In this document: in pieces, positions 25,045 through 33,540 of the stretch
Position numbering within the stretch: position 1 is the first letter of the stretch
How the letters are laid out: the number at the start of each line of letters is the position of its first letter
Assembly: GCF_036346595.1 (NCBI RefSeq)
Contig: NZ_CP107834.1
Coordinates: forward strand, 4,960,001 to 5,024,000
Reading direction: 5' to 3'
DNA: 64,000 nt
From: Streptomyces sp. NBC_00525
GTDB lineage: Bacteria > Actinomycetota > Actinomycetes > Streptomycetales > Streptomycetaceae
The notes under the pieces: generated by a model
What the model saw: only the letters and a program-made list of their open reading frames with translations
Database searches by the model: none
Told to the model about the DNA's origin: nothing
Program-made: the position numbers and the translations under genes

Positions 25045-25074
25045 AAAGGCCCTTCACTTCGGTGAGGGGCCTTT
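25045..25074 (+). terminator. Terminator of the tRNA cluster
   Basis: 13-bp stem AAAGGCCCTTCAC/GTGAGGGGCCTTT (one G-U pair) with a stable TTCG loop, ending in TTT. Confidence 0.9.
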
Positions 25075-25152
25075 CGCATGCCCGCGACGCGTTCGCCGCG
25101 CGGCACCGCCGGGGCGCGAAGTGACGCGGTGGGAAAGGGCGGAGAGGGAGAA

Positions 25153-25193
25153 GGGGGAGAAGGGGGAGAAGGGGGAGAAGGGGGAGAAGGGGG
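25153..25193 (+). repeat. G-rich 9-base tandem repeat (possible G-quadruplex)
   Basis: Five GGGGG runs at 25153, 25162, 25171, 25180 and 25189, joined by AGAA. Four or more G-runs with 4-base loops fit an intramolecular G-quadruplex. It lies between the tRNA terminator and the ndgR 3' end, on the template strand for ndgR. The unit number probably varies between strains. Confidence 0.8.
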
Positions 25194-25215
25194 CCGCCAC
25201 GACGCTGGGGCGGCC
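25192..25215 (-). terminator. Possible ndgR terminator hairpin
   Basis: 7-bp stem GGCCGCC/GGCGGCC with a 10-base loop, 30 bases after the ndgR stop. No T-run; next to the G-rich repeat, which may also slow polymerase. Confidence 0.4.
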
Positions 25216-25244
25216 ACGGAGGAGACGGAAGGCGCGGGCCGGGG

Positions 25245-25961
25245 TCAGCCGCTGCGGCGCAGCGCCTCACTCAGCCGGGCCGCCGAGTCGATGACGGCCT
25301 GGGCGTGCATCCGGCCCGGATGCCGGGTCAGCCGCTCGATCGGCCCGGAGACCGAGACGGCGGCGACCACCCGGTTCGACGGGCCGCGCACCGGGGCGGA
25401 GACCGAGGCCACGCCCGGCTCGCGCTCACCGATCGACTGGGCCCAGCCGCGCCGCCGTACGCCGGAGAGTGCCGTCGCCGTGAAACGGGCGCCCTGGAGG
25501 CCGCGGTGCAGCCGCTCCGGCTCCTCCCAGGCCATCAGGATCTGCGCGGAGGAACCGGCCTTCATGGTGAGCGTGGAGCCGACCGGTACGGTGTCCCGCA
25601 GGCCGGACAGCCGTTCCGCCGCGGCCACGCAGATGCGCATGTCGCCCTGCCGGCGGTAGAGCTGGGCGCTCTCGCCGGTGATGTCGCGCAGATGGGTGAG
25701 CACCGGGCCGGCCGTGGCCAGCAGGCGGTCCTCGCCCGCGGCCGCCGCCAGCTCGGAGAGCCGTGGGCCGAGAATGAACCGGCCCTGCATGTCCCTCGCC
25801 ACCATCCGGTGGTGTTCCAGTGCCACGGCCAGCCGGTGGGCCGTGGGTCGTGCCAGCCCGGTCGCTCCGACCAGCCCGGCGAGGGTGGCCGGTCCGGACT
25901 CCAGGGCGCTCAAAACCAGAGCCGCCTTGTCGAGAACGCCGACGCCGCTAGAGTTGTCCAT
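25245..25961 (-). CDS. ndgR: IclR-family regulator NdgR
   Basis: 238 residues from ATG ([20 protein letters not shown]). An N-terminal winged helix-turn-helix ([30 protein letters not shown], about 18-47) is followed by an IclR effector domain. NdgR/AreB in Streptomyces controls leucine biosynthesis and amino-acid-dependent growth and antibiotic production, and binds upstream of leuCD (known). The divergent position to leuC is the typical arrangement of this gene in the genus. The upstream gap contains an imperfect palindrome at 25977-25991, only 16 bases from the start, fitting autoregulation. Confidence 0.93.
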   Translation of the reverse strand: MDNSSGVGVLDKAALVLSALESGPATLAGLVGATGLARPTAHRLAVALEHHRMVARDMQGRFILGPRLSELAAAAGEDRLLATAGPVLTHLRDITGESAQLYRRQGDMRICVAAAERLSGLRDTVPVGSTLTMKAGSSAQILMAWEEPERLHRGLQGARFTATALSGVRRRGWAQSIGEREPGVASVSAPVRGPSNRVVAAVSVSGPIERLTRHPGRMHAQAVIDSAARLSEALRRSG

Positions 25962-26135
25962 ACGACGATACTCGCGTCTCACTCTGTGAAACGCAAGTTC
26001 AAATTCGCCGGGAAGTTGCGAACCTGTACCGGCGGCCCCACAACGGCCCGTAGCCACCGCCCCGTACGGGGGTCCGGACGGGGGCGCACCGAATCTCTAG
26101 TTGGGCCGGCGATGACGCCGGCCGGAGGGAAAGCG
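25962..26135. promoter_or_regulatory. ndgR-leuC divergent promoter region
   Basis: 174 bases. The best operator candidate is TCTCAC-TCT-GTGAAA at 25977-25991 (imperfect 6-base arms). It is close to ndgR, so it may serve autoregulation and act on leuC from upstream. No clear -35/-10 pair for leuC could be chosen. Confidence 0.5.
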
Positions 26136-27560
26136 ATGGGTAGGACACTCGCGGAGAAGGTTTGGGACGACCATGTCGTCCGGCGCGCCGAGGGCGAGCC
26201 CGACCTCCTCTTCATCGATCTGCACCTGCTGCACGAGGTGACCAGCCCGCAGGCGTTCGACGGTCTGCGCCAGGCCGGGCGCCCGGTGCGGCGCCTCGAT
26301 CTCACCATCGCCACCGAGGACCACAACACCCCGACCCTCGACATCGACAAGCCGATCGCCGACCCGGTCTCGCGGGCGCAGCTGGAGACGCTGCGCAAGA
26401 ACTGCGCGGAGTTCGGCGTACGGCTGCACCCGCTGGGTGACGTCGAGCAGGGCGTCGTGCACGTGGTCGGTCCGCAGCTGGGCCTGACCCAGCCCGGCAC
26501 CACCGTCGTCTGCGGCGACTCCCACACCTCCACGCACGGCGCGTTCGGCGCCCTCGCGTTCGGCATCGGCACCAGCCAGGTCGAGCACGTGCTGGCCACC
26601 CAGACGCTGCCGATGGCACGCCCGAAGACGATGGCGATCACCGTCGACGGCGAACTGCCCGACGGCGTCACCGCCAAGGACCTGATCCTGGCGATCATCG
26701 CCCGGATCGGCACCGGCGGCGGCCAGGGCTACATCCTCGAATACCGCGGCTCCGCCATCGAGAAGCTCTCGATGGAGGCCCGGATGACCATCTGCAACAT
26801 GTCGATCGAGGCCGGCGCGCGGGCGGGCATGATCGCCCCCGACCAGACCACCTTCGACTATCTGCGGGGCCGCGACCACGCCCCGCAGGGCGAGGACTGG
26901 GACGCCGCCGTCGCGTACTGGAAGACGCTGCGCACCGACGACGACGCGGTCTTCGACGCCGAGGTCGTCATCGAGGCCGCCGAACTGGCGCCGTTCGTCA
27001 CCTGGGGCACCAACCCCGGCCAGGGCGCACCCCTGTCGGCCAACGTCCCCGACCCCGCTTCGTACGAGGACGCCTCGGAGCGCAACGCCGCCGAAAAGGC
27101 CCTGGAGTACATGGGGTTGACCGCGGGACAGCCGCTGCGCGAGATCAGCGTGGACACCGTCTTCGTGGGCTCCTGCACCAACGGCCGCATCGAGGACCTG
27201 CGCAACGCCGCCGCGATCCTGGACGGCCGCAAAGTCGCCGACGGCGTACGGATGCTGGTCGTCCCCGGCTCCGTCCGGGTGGCCCTGCAGGCCGTGGACG
27301 AGGGCCTGGACAAGGTCTTCACCGCCGCCGGCGCCGAATGGCGGCACGCGGGCTGCTCGATGTGCCTCGGTATGAACCCCGACCAGCTGGCCCCCGGCGA
27401 GCGCTCCGCCTCCACCTCGAACCGCAACTTCGAGGGCCGGCAGGGCAAGGGCGGCCGTACCCACCTGGTCTCCCCGCAGGTCGCCGCCGCGACCGCCGTG
27501 CTGGGCCGTCTGGCCTCGCCCGCCGACCTGTCCGACGCCCCCGTCGCCGCTGGAGTCTGA
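26136..27560 (+). CDS. leuC: 3-isopropylmalate dehydratase large subunit
   Basis: 474 residues; ATG with GGAGGGA 5-6 bases upstream. Isomerises 2-isopropylmalate to 3-isopropylmalate in leucine synthesis with a 4Fe-4S cluster. The three cluster cysteines are at 347 ([10 protein letters not shown]), 407 and 410 ([11 protein letters not shown]). Other aconitase-family segments are [29 protein letters not shown] and [17 protein letters not shown]. It is followed after 6 bases by leuD and is controlled by the divergent ndgR. Confidence 0.98.
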   Translation: MGRTLAEKVWDDHVVRRAEGEPDLLFIDLHLLHEVTSPQAFDGLRQAGRPVRRLDLTIATEDHNTPTLDIDKPIADPVSRAQLETLRKNCAEFGVRLHPLGDVEQGVVHVVGPQLGLTQPGTTVVCGDSHTSTHGAFGALAFGIGTSQVEHVLATQTLPMARPKTMAITVDGELPDGVTAKDLILAIIARIGTGGGQGYILEYRGSAIEKLSMEARMTICNMSIEAGARAGMIAPDQTTFDYLRGRDHAPQGEDWDAAVAYWKTLRTDDDAVFDAEVVIEAAELAPFVTWGTNPGQGAPLSANVPDPASYEDASERNAAEKALEYMGLTAGQPLREISVDTVFVGSCTNGRIEDLRNAAAILDGRKVADGVRMLVVPGSVRVALQAVDEGLDKVFTAAGAEWRHAGCSMCLGMNPDQLAPGERSASTSNRNFEGRQGKGGRTHLVSPQVAAATAVLGRLASPADLSDAPVAAGV

Positions 27561-27566
27561 TCAGCC

Positions 27567-28160
27567 ATGGAAGCATTCACCACGCACACCGGCCGGGCCG
27601 TCCCGCTGCGCCGCAGCAACGTGGACACCGACCAGATCATCCCCGCGCACTGGCTCAAGAAGGTCACCCGCGACGGCTTCGAGGACGGGCTCTTCGAGGC
27701 CTGGCGCAAGGACGCGGACTTCGTCCTCAACCGCCCGGAGCGCGAGGGCGCGACGGTCCTGGTGGCCGGCCCCGACTTCGGCACCGGCTCCTCCCGCGAA
27801 CACGCCGTCTGGGCCCTCCAGAACTACGGGTTCAAGGCCGTCATCTCCTCCCGGTTCGCCGACATCTTCCGCGGCAACTCGCTGAAGAACGGTCTGCTGA
27901 CCGTGGTTCTGGACCAGCGGACGGTGGACGCCATCTGGGAGCTGACGGAGGCCGACCCGACCGCCGAGGTGACGGTCGACCTGGAGGCCCGGCAGGTCCG
28001 CGCCGAGGGCATCACGGCCGACTTCGAGCTGGACGAGAACGCCCGCTGGCGGCTGCTCAACGGGCTGGACGACATCAGCCTCACCCTGCAGAACGAAGCC
28101 GACATCGCGGCGTACGAGGCGGCCCGTCCGGCCTACAAGCCCCGCACAATTTCGGCCTGA
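27567..28160 (+). CDS. leuD: 3-isopropylmalate dehydratase small subunit
   Basis: 197 residues, the standard length. Swivel-domain signature: [32 protein letters not shown] and [24 protein letters not shown]. It forms the heterodimer with LeuC. It is translated from the same mRNA and is followed by a strong terminator, so leuCD is a two-gene operon. Confidence 0.97.
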   Translation: MEAFTTHTGRAVPLRRSNVDTDQIIPAHWLKKVTRDGFEDGLFEAWRKDADFVLNRPEREGATVLVAGPDFGTGSSREHAVWALQNYGFKAVISSRFADIFRGNSLKNGLLTVVLDQRTVDAIWELTEADPTAEVTVDLEARQVRAEGITADFELDENARWRLLNGLDDISLTLQNEADIAAYEAARPAYKPRTISA

Positions 28161-28174
28161 TCTGCCCTTTTCAA

Positions 28175-28210
28175 GACTGCGCCCCCTACCTTCTGGTAGG
28201 GGGCGCAGTC
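28175..28210 (+). terminator. Terminator after leuD
   Basis: Perfect 16-bp stem (28175-28190 with 28195-28210) and a TTCT loop, followed by GTTTGTT. It is one of the longest perfect hairpins in the window. Confidence 0.92.
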
Positions 28211-28263
28211 GTTTGTTGGGACCCCGTCGGGCGACAACTCGCCCCAGATGGCACAATCGGTGC

Positions 28264-28491
28264 ATGGAACGCGACAGCCAACTCAAGCTTTACGGCCAAG
28301 TCGCCGACCAATTGAAGGAAGCGCACTCACGGGTGCGCGCACTGCAAGTCCCGGCCGGCGTAAGGATGGCGTTGAACCGGAAGCTGCTGGCCGTCACGGC
28401 CGCGGCGAAGCACGATCTTCCGGGCGCGGCACAGCGCCTGGACCGGTTGATGAAGGACCTCGACGAGGGCCGATTCCCCGAAGGTGACTGA
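28264..28491 (+). CDS. Small helical conserved protein
   Basis: 75 residues from ATG (MERDSQLKLYGQVADQLKEAHSRV...). It looks like two amphipathic helices rich in Lys/Arg/Leu with an acidic end; no Cys, no membrane helix. I do not recognise a domain. A homologue stands between leuD and hupS in other streptomycetes by my recollection, which makes it a real gene. A role near the nucleoid is possible because of the neighbour hupS, but nothing in the sequence shows it. Confidence 0.75.
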   Translation: MERDSQLKLYGQVADQLKEAHSRVRALQVPAGVRMALNRKLLAVTAAAKHDLPGAAQRLDRLMKDLDEGRFPEGD

Positions 28492-28554
28492 CTCCGCGGA
28501 ACTGTGCGGCGGTCGACTTCGTTGCGGCACTAGGGTGATTAGCCCGTTTCGTGT

Positions 28555-28583
28555 TTGATTTGCGGTATATATCTGCCTAACGT
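28555..28583 (+). promoter_or_regulatory. hupS promoter
   Basis: TTGATT, 17 bases, TAACGT in an unusually AT-rich patch (GGTATATATC between the boxes). It predicts a transcription start near 28590 and an untranslated leader of about 45 bases before the GTG. Confidence 0.6.
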
Positions 28584-28634
28584 GCGAAAAAGCCTGAACA
28601 GATTGGTTCCGGCAATGTCTCCGAAGGGGAAGAC

Positions 28635-29288
28635 GTGAACAAGGCGCAGCTCGTAGAAGCGATTGCCGACAAGGTCGGCGGCCGCCAGCAGGCCGCGGAC
28701 GCGGTGGACGCGGTGCTCGACGCGATCGTCCGGGCGGTTGTCGCGGGGGACCGGGTCTCGGTCACCGGCTTCGGCTCGTTCGAGAAGGTGGACCGCCCCG
28801 CCCGCTACGCGCGCAACCCGCAGACGGGTGAGCGCGTCCGGGTCAAGAAGACCTCGGTGCCCCGCTTCCGCGCGGGCCAGGGCTTCAAGGACCTGGTGAG
28901 CGGCTCCAAGAAGCTCCCCAAGAACGATGTGGCCGTGAAGAAGGCGCCCAAGGGCAGCCTCTCCGGCGGCTCTTCCACCCGTACGACGGCCAAGGCCGCC
29001 GCCAAGAAGGCCACCGCGAAGAAGGCCACCGCCAGGAAGACGGCGACTCCGGCGAAGAAGACCACCACCGCCGCGGCCAAGAAGACCACCGCGAAGAAGA
29101 CGTCGCCGGCGAAGAAGACGACGACGGCCGCGAAGAAGGCCACCCCCGCGGCGAAGTCGACGGCGGCCAAGAAGACCACCGCCGCCAAGACCGCGCCCGC
29201 CAAGAAGACCACGGCGAAGAAGGCGCCCGCGAAGAAGACCACCGCGCGCAAGACCACGGCCAAGAAGACCACCGCGCGCAAGAAGTGA
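28635..29288 (+). CDS. hupS: HU-type nucleoid protein with Lys/Ala tail, HupS
   Basis: 217 residues, GTG start. Residues 1-93 are a complete HU domain (MNKAQLVEAIADKVGGRQQAADAVDAV..., with GFGSFEKVDRPARYARNPQTGE, the DNA-binding arm). Residues about 94-217 are a histone-H1-like tail of repeated KKTT/KKAT/AKK units. This two-domain HU is found in actinobacteria, and Streptomyces HupS acts in spore nucleoid compaction. The tail is encoded by repetitive codons (AAGAAGACCACC and variants) and may vary in length. It is monocistronic, with its own promoter and terminator. Confidence 0.97.
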   Translation: MNKAQLVEAIADKVGGRQQAADAVDAVLDAIVRAVVAGDRVSVTGFGSFEKVDRPARYARNPQTGERVRVKKTSVPRFRAGQGFKDLVSGSKKLPKNDVAVKKAPKGSLSGGSSTRTTAKAAAKKATAKKATARKTATPAKKTTTAAAKKTTAKKTSPAKKTTTAAKKATPAAKSTAAKKTTAAKTAPAKKTTAKKAPAKKTTARKTTAKKTTARKK

Positions 29289-29317
29289 GACCGGGCCGCA
29301 CAGGCCCTCACACGCGC

Positions 29318-29349
29318 CGGGCCGGGCTCCCCTCGGGGAGCCCGGCCCG
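29318..29349. terminator. Terminator after hupS
   Basis: 14-bp stem CGGGCCGGGCTCCC/GGGAGCCCGGCCCG with a 4-base loop, no T-run. It lies between hupS and the convergent gene at 29412. Confidence 0.8.
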
Positions 29350-29411
29350 CGGGCTGTCCGGCCGGCGAACCACCGGCGCCGTACGGCTCGGAAGGTCCGC
29401 CGCGCCACGTC

Positions 29412-29615
29412 TCAGAAGGTCTGCAGCGTCACCAGGCTGATCCGCAGCCCGGCCCCCTCGCCCTCGCCCTCGATTCGCACCCGCTGCCCCGGACGCAGCA
29501 GCCGCAGCCCGCCCGCGTCGAACGCGGCGGCGCCGAACTCCACCGGGGTGCCGTCGTCGAGCAGCACACTGCCGCTGCGGGTCACGGGGTCGTACGTGTA
29601 CGAGGTCGCCTGCAT
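29412..29615 (-). CDS. Small OB-fold/cold-shock-like protein
   Basis: 67 residues (MQATSYTYDPVTRSGSVLLDDGTPVEFGAAAFDAGGLRLLRPGQRVRIEG...). The beta-strand pattern G-S-V-L-L-D-D-G-T...F...RLLRPGQRVRIEG resembles a reduced cold-shock or S1-like OB fold, but the RNP motifs are absent. It is 9 bases downstream of the F420 gene fbiD in the same direction and is probably co-transcribed. The function is unknown. Confidence 0.75.
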   Translation of the reverse strand: MQATSYTYDPVTRSGSVLLDDGTPVEFGAAAFDAGGLRLLRPGQRVRIEGEGEGAGLRISLVTLQTF

Positions 29616-29624
29616 GGGTGCAGA

Positions 29625-30308
29625 CTATCGGTCCCGCGCCGGCGTCCCGGCGGCCCAGCGGCCCGCGGTGAACGGCCCCACGCCCAGCGCGAGCGCCACC
29701 CGCAGATCCTCCCCGGTGTCCACGTCCCGGCGCACCGAATCGATCCCCGGCAGCGTGATTTCCACCGCGCCCGACGCCAGGTGCCGCGCCCGCGACGGAC
29801 CCCCGAAAGCCGGACGCAATTCCGTACCCGCACGGGCCGAGAGAAATGTCGTGCCGATTCCCGACGCATCGGGAACAAATGCGCGGGGAAAAGCGGCGGA
29901 GAATTCCAGGACGCGGGACAATTCCGCCGGCCGCAGCGCGGGCAGGTCCGCGTTCAGCGCGGCGAGCGGCGCGTCCGGCCTGGCCGCCCGCGCCACCCGC
30001 TCACCGTGCGCGAGGGCCGCGTTGAGCCCGGCGGCCGGGGAATCGGGCACCACCTGGGCCCCGAGCGCGCCCAGCGCCGCCCCCGCCGCCGTGTCGTCCG
30101 TGACGACCACCACATTCGCCACATCCGGGCAGGACAGCGCCGCCGCCACCGTGTCCCGGGCGAAGGCGAGGGCCAGCCGGGGCCGCAACAGAGCGCCCGA
30201 CGCGGGCGCCAGCCTGCTCTTGCCCCGCGCCAGCGGCTTCAGCGGGACGACCAGCGACCAGCGCCCGGCCGGGTCCGTGTTCGTGGCGGTGCCTGACTCG
30301 TTACGCAT
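29625..30308 (-). CDS. fbiD: 2-phospho-L-lactate/phosphoenolpyruvate guanylyltransferase
   Basis: 227 residues. The nucleotidyltransferase pattern VVPLKPLARGKSRL at the N-terminus is the CofC/FbiD family signature, with D-D in VVVTDDTAAGA and LNADLPALRPAEL (metal-binding Asp). It joins GTP to 2-phospholactate (archaea) or phosphoenolpyruvate (actinobacteria) as the first step of coenzyme F420 side-chain synthesis. The other F420 genes are not in the window. ATG start; also called cofC. Confidence 0.93.
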   Translation of the reverse strand: MRNESGTATNTDPAGRWSLVVPLKPLARGKSRLAPASGALLRPRLALAFARDTVAAALSCPDVANVVVVTDDTAAGAALGALGAQVVPDSPAAGLNAALAHGERVARAARPDAPLAALNADLPALRPAELSRVLEFSAAFPRAFVPDASGIGTTFLSARAGTELRPAFGGPSRARHLASGAVEITLPGIDSVRRDVDTGEDLRVALALGVGPFTAGRWAAGTPARDR

Positions 30309-30469
30309 CGCCGCCTATTCTCGCCTGCCGGCGCCCCGGCCCGGAGGGGCGCCTGCCGAGGTGAGGCGTACGGTGTTCTCGACAGAGCAGGGGCCTGGGG
30401 CGAGACTTGACCCTCGGTAGTCAGACAGAGATCAGCTCCACGATCCCGTTCACAGAGGAAGGTGTCCGA

Positions 30470-31222
30470 GTGTCCCGCCGCAGAATCGGCTTCTGGTACC
30501 GCCTGGCGGCGGTCATCGCGAAACCGCCGCTGGTGGTTCTCTTCAAGCGCGACTGGCGGGGAATGGAACACATTCCGGCCGACGGCGGATTCATCACCGC
30601 GGTCAACCACAACTCGTATCTGGACCCGCTCTCCTACGGGCACTTCCAGTACAACACCGGCCGCGTGCCCCGGTTCCTCGCCAAGGCCGGCCTCTTCAAG
30701 GGCACCTTCGTCGGCACGATGCTGCGCGGCACCGGCCAGATCCCCGTCTACCGCGAGACCACCAACGCGCTGGACGCCTTCCGGGCCGCCGTGAACGCCA
30801 TCGAACGCGGCGAGTGCGTCTCCTTCTACCCCGAGGGCACCCTCACCCGCGACCCCGACATGTGGCCCATGGCCGGCAAGACCGGCGCCGCCCGCGTCGC
30901 GTTGATGACCCGCGCCCCCGTCATCCCGGTCGCGCAGTGGGGCGCCAACGAGGCGATGCCGCCCTACGCCAAGGAGAAGAAGCTGCGGCTGCTGCCCCGC
31001 AAGACCCTCCGGGTCAAGGCCGGGCCGCCCGTGGACCTCTCCCGGTTCTACGGCAAGGAGCCGACGCCCGAACTGCTCCGCGAGGCCACCGAGGTGATCA
31101 TGCGCGCGATCACCGCGCAACTGGAGGAGATCCGGGGCGAGCAGGCGCCCGCCGAGCCCTACGATCACCGCAGGGCCCGTGCCGAACAGCGGCGCAGGGC
31201 CGAAGGAGAGGGACTCACGTGA
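30470..31222 (+). CDS. 1-acyl-sn-glycerol-3-phosphate acyltransferase-like protein
   Basis: 250 residues from GTG, with GAGGAAGG 7 bases upstream; a TTG 63 bases earlier is the alternative. PlsC-family motifs: NHNSYLDP (His-x4-Asp, catalytic), GTGQIPVYR, and YPEGTLTRD. A hydrophobic N-terminal segment (YRLAAVIAKPPLVVLF) may bind the membrane. It makes phosphatidic acid or acylates another lipid acceptor. It overlaps gpsA (GTGA), which supplies glycerol-3-phosphate, so the pair is functionally connected. Confidence 0.93.
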   Translation: MSRRRIGFWYRLAAVIAKPPLVVLFKRDWRGMEHIPADGGFITAVNHNSYLDPLSYGHFQYNTGRVPRFLAKAGLFKGTFVGTMLRGTGQIPVYRETTNALDAFRAAVNAIERGECVSFYPEGTLTRDPDMWPMAGKTGAARVALMTRAPVIPVAQWGANEAMPPYAKEKKLRLLPRKTLRVKAGPPVDLSRFYGKEPTPELLREATEVIMRAITAQLEEIRGEQAPAEPYDHRRARAEQRRRAEGEGLT

Positions 31223-32229
31223 CACACCCCGTGAAGGCCGCCGTCTTCGGAACCGGCTCCTGGGGCACGGCCTTCGCCATGGTCCTCGCGGACGCCGGCT
31301 GCGAGGTGACGCTCTGGGGCCGCCGGGCCGCGATCGCCGAGGCGGTCAACACCACCCGCACCAACCCCGACTACCTGCCGGGCATCGAGCTGCCCGCGGC
31401 CGTCCGGGCCACCACCGACGCCGCCGACGCGCTGCGCGGCGCCGACTTCGCGGTCCTCGCCGTGCCCTCCCAGACGCTGCGCGCCAACCTCGGCGACTGG
31501 ACTCCGTATCTGGAGCCGCAGACGGTGCTGGTCTCGCTGATGAAGGGCGTCGAAGTCGGCACCGCCAAGCGGATGAGCGAGGTCATCGAGGACGTCACCG
31601 GGGCCGGCGCCGACCGCGTCGCCGTCATCAGCGGGCCCAACCTCGCCAAGGAGATCGCCGAACGGCGCCCCACCACGACCGTCGTCGCCTGCCGGGACGA
31701 GTCCGTCGCCCGCCGCCTCCAGGCCGCCTGCCACACCCCCTACTTCCGCCCGTACACCAGCACCGACGTCGTCGGCTGCGAACTCGGCGGAGCCGTCAAG
31801 AACGTCATCGGGCTCGCCGTCGGCATCGCGGACGGCATGGGCCTCGGCGACAACGCCAAGGGCTCGCTCATCACCCGCGGCCTCGCGGAGACGATCCGGC
31901 TGGGCGAGGCCATGGGCGCCGACCCGCTGACCTTCTCCGGACTCGCCGGTCTCGGCGACCTGGTGGCCACCTGCTCCTCGCCGCTCTCCCGCAACCACAC
32001 CTTCGGCACCAACCTCGGCCGCGGCATGACGCTCCAGGAGACCATCGCCGTCACCAAGCAGACCGCCGAGGGCGTCAAGTCCTGTCAGTCGGTGCTCGAC
32101 CTGGCCCGCAGGCACGGTGTGGAGATGCCGCTCACGGAGACCGTCACCGGCATCGTCCACGAGGGCAAACCCCCGATGGTCGCCCTCAAGGAGCTGATGT
32201 CGCGCAGCGCGAAGGCCGAACGGCACTGA
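31219..32229 (+). CDS. gpsA: NAD(P)+-dependent glycerol-3-phosphate dehydrogenase
   Basis: 336 residues from GTG. Rossmann motif AVFGTGSWGTAFA (about 7-19), SLMKGVE, ISGPNLAKEIAERRPTT, the catalytic Lys in ELGGAVKNVIGLAVG, and GLAGLGDLVATCSSPLSRN. It reduces dihydroxyacetone phosphate to sn-glycerol-3-phosphate for membrane lipids. It is coupled to the upstream acyltransferase; ddl follows after 83 bases. Confidence 0.98.
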   Translation: MTHPVKAAVFGTGSWGTAFAMVLADAGCEVTLWGRRAAIAEAVNTTRTNPDYLPGIELPAAVRATTDAADALRGADFAVLAVPSQTLRANLGDWTPYLEPQTVLVSLMKGVEVGTAKRMSEVIEDVTGAGADRVAVISGPNLAKEIAERRPTTTVVACRDESVARRLQAACHTPYFRPYTSTDVVGCELGGAVKNVIGLAVGIADGMGLGDNAKGSLITRGLAETIRLGEAMGADPLTFSGLAGLGDLVATCSSPLSRNHTFGTNLGRGMTLQETIAVTKQTAEGVKSCQSVLDLARRHGVEMPLTETVTGIVHEGKPPMVALKELMSRSAKAERH

Positions 32230-32312
32230 GCCACCGGGCCGCCCCCGCTCACCCGCCGGGCGGCCCGCGCCGCGCTGACGCGACCGGTACCAGCAGGTAC
32301 GCTCAACGCGAT

Positions 32313-33470
32313 ATGAGCAGCGAGAACCTCCCCCAGAGCACGGAGCACCAGCTCCGCAAGCCGCGTGTGGCCGTCGTGTTCGGCGGCCGCAGCTCCGAAC
32401 ACGGCATTTCGGTGGTCACGGCCGGCGCCGTCCTCGGCGCCATCGACCGGACCAAGTACGACGTCCTGCCGATCGGCATCACCACGGACGGCCGCTGGGC
32501 GCTCACCGCCGACGAACCGGAACGCATGGCCATCGCCAACCGGACCATGCCGGACGTGGCCCAACTGGCCGAATCCGACGAGGGCGGCGTCGTGCTCTCC
32601 GTCGACCCCGGCAGCCGCGAAGTGGTCTACACCGAGCCCGGCGCGGTGCCCAAGGCCCTCGGCGAGGTCGACGTCGTCTTCCCCGTCCTGCACGGCCCGT
32701 ACGGCGAGGACGGCACCCTCCAGGGACTCCTGGAACTGTCCGGGGTGCCGTACGTGGGCGCCGGCGTCCTCGCCTCCGCGGTCGGCCAGGACAAGGAGTA
32801 CATGAAGCGGGTCTTCACCTCCTTCGGCCTCCCGGTCGGCCCCTACCTGGTCGTCCGCCCCCGCGAGTGGGACAACGACCCCGCCGCCGTCCGCGACCGC
32901 ATCACCGGCTTCGCCGCCGAACACGGCTGGCCCCTCTTCATCAAGCCCGCCCGCGCCGGCTCCTCCATCGGCATCACCAAGGTGGACGACGCCTCCGGCC
33001 TGGACGCGGCCATCGAGGAGGCCCGCCGCCACGACCCCAAGTTCCTCGTGGAGTCGCTGCTGCGGGGCCGCGAGATCGAGTGCGGCGTGCTGGAGTTCGA
33101 GGACGGGCCGCGCGCCAGCGTGCCGGCCGAGATCCCGCCCGTCACCGCGCACGACTTCTACGACTTCGAGGCCAAGTACATCGACGCCGCCTCCGGGATC
33201 GTGCCGGCGCCGCTCACCGACGAGCAGACCGCCGAGGTTCAGCGGCTCGCCATCGAGGCATTCGACGCCTGCTCCTGCGAGGGCCTGGTGCGCGCCGACT
33301 TCTTCCTCACCGAGGACGGCACCTTCGTCATCAACGAGATCAACACCCTGCCGGGCTTCACCCCGATCTCCATGTACCCGCGCATGTGGCAGGAGAGCGG
33401 CGTGGACTACCAGCAGCTCGTGGACCGGCTCATCCAGGCCGCGCTCACCCGGCCGACCGGACTGCGCTGA
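32313..33470 (+). CDS. ddl: D-alanine--D-alanine ligase
   Basis: 385 residues from ATG. ATP-grasp enzyme: VVFGGRSSEHGISVVTAGAVLGAI at the N-terminus, VFPVLHGPYGEDGTLQGLLEL, KPARAGSSIGITKV, and at the end VRADFFLTEDGTFVINEINTLPGFTPISMYP (metal and dipeptide binding). It makes D-Ala-D-Ala for peptidoglycan. It stands in the same direction as gpsA, and a hairpin follows. Some Streptomyces also have a D-Ala-D-Lac ligase for vancomycin resistance; the length and motifs here fit the normal Ddl. Confidence 0.97.
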   Translation: MSSENLPQSTEHQLRKPRVAVVFGGRSSEHGISVVTAGAVLGAIDRTKYDVLPIGITTDGRWALTADEPERMAIANRTMPDVAQLAESDEGGVVLSVDPGSREVVYTEPGAVPKALGEVDVVFPVLHGPYGEDGTLQGLLELSGVPYVGAGVLASAVGQDKEYMKRVFTSFGLPVGPYLVVRPREWDNDPAAVRDRITGFAAEHGWPLFIKPARAGSSIGITKVDDASGLDAAIEEARRHDPKFLVESLLRGREIECGVLEFEDGPRASVPAEIPPVTAHDFYDFEAKYIDAASGIVPAPLTDEQTAEVQRLAIEAFDACSCEGLVRADFFLTEDGTFVINEINTLPGFTPISMYPRMWQESGVDYQQLVDRLIQAALTRPTGLR

Positions 33471-33487
33471 GCCACCGCACACGGCGA

Positions 33488-33520
33488 AGGGCGGGCGCCC
33501 CCGCAAGGAGCGCCCGCCCT
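33488..33520. terminator. Terminator between ddl and the convergent DUF3515 gene
   Basis: Perfect 11-bp stem AGGGCGGGCGC/GCGCCCGCCCT with an 11-base loop. Confidence 0.8.
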
Positions 33521-33540
33521 CGAACCGGTTCGGCACCGGC

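Noticed and set aside
25153..25193. Regular repeats that could be mistaken for a CRISPR array
   Set aside because: The unit is 9 bases without unique spacers; it is a simple tandem repeat.
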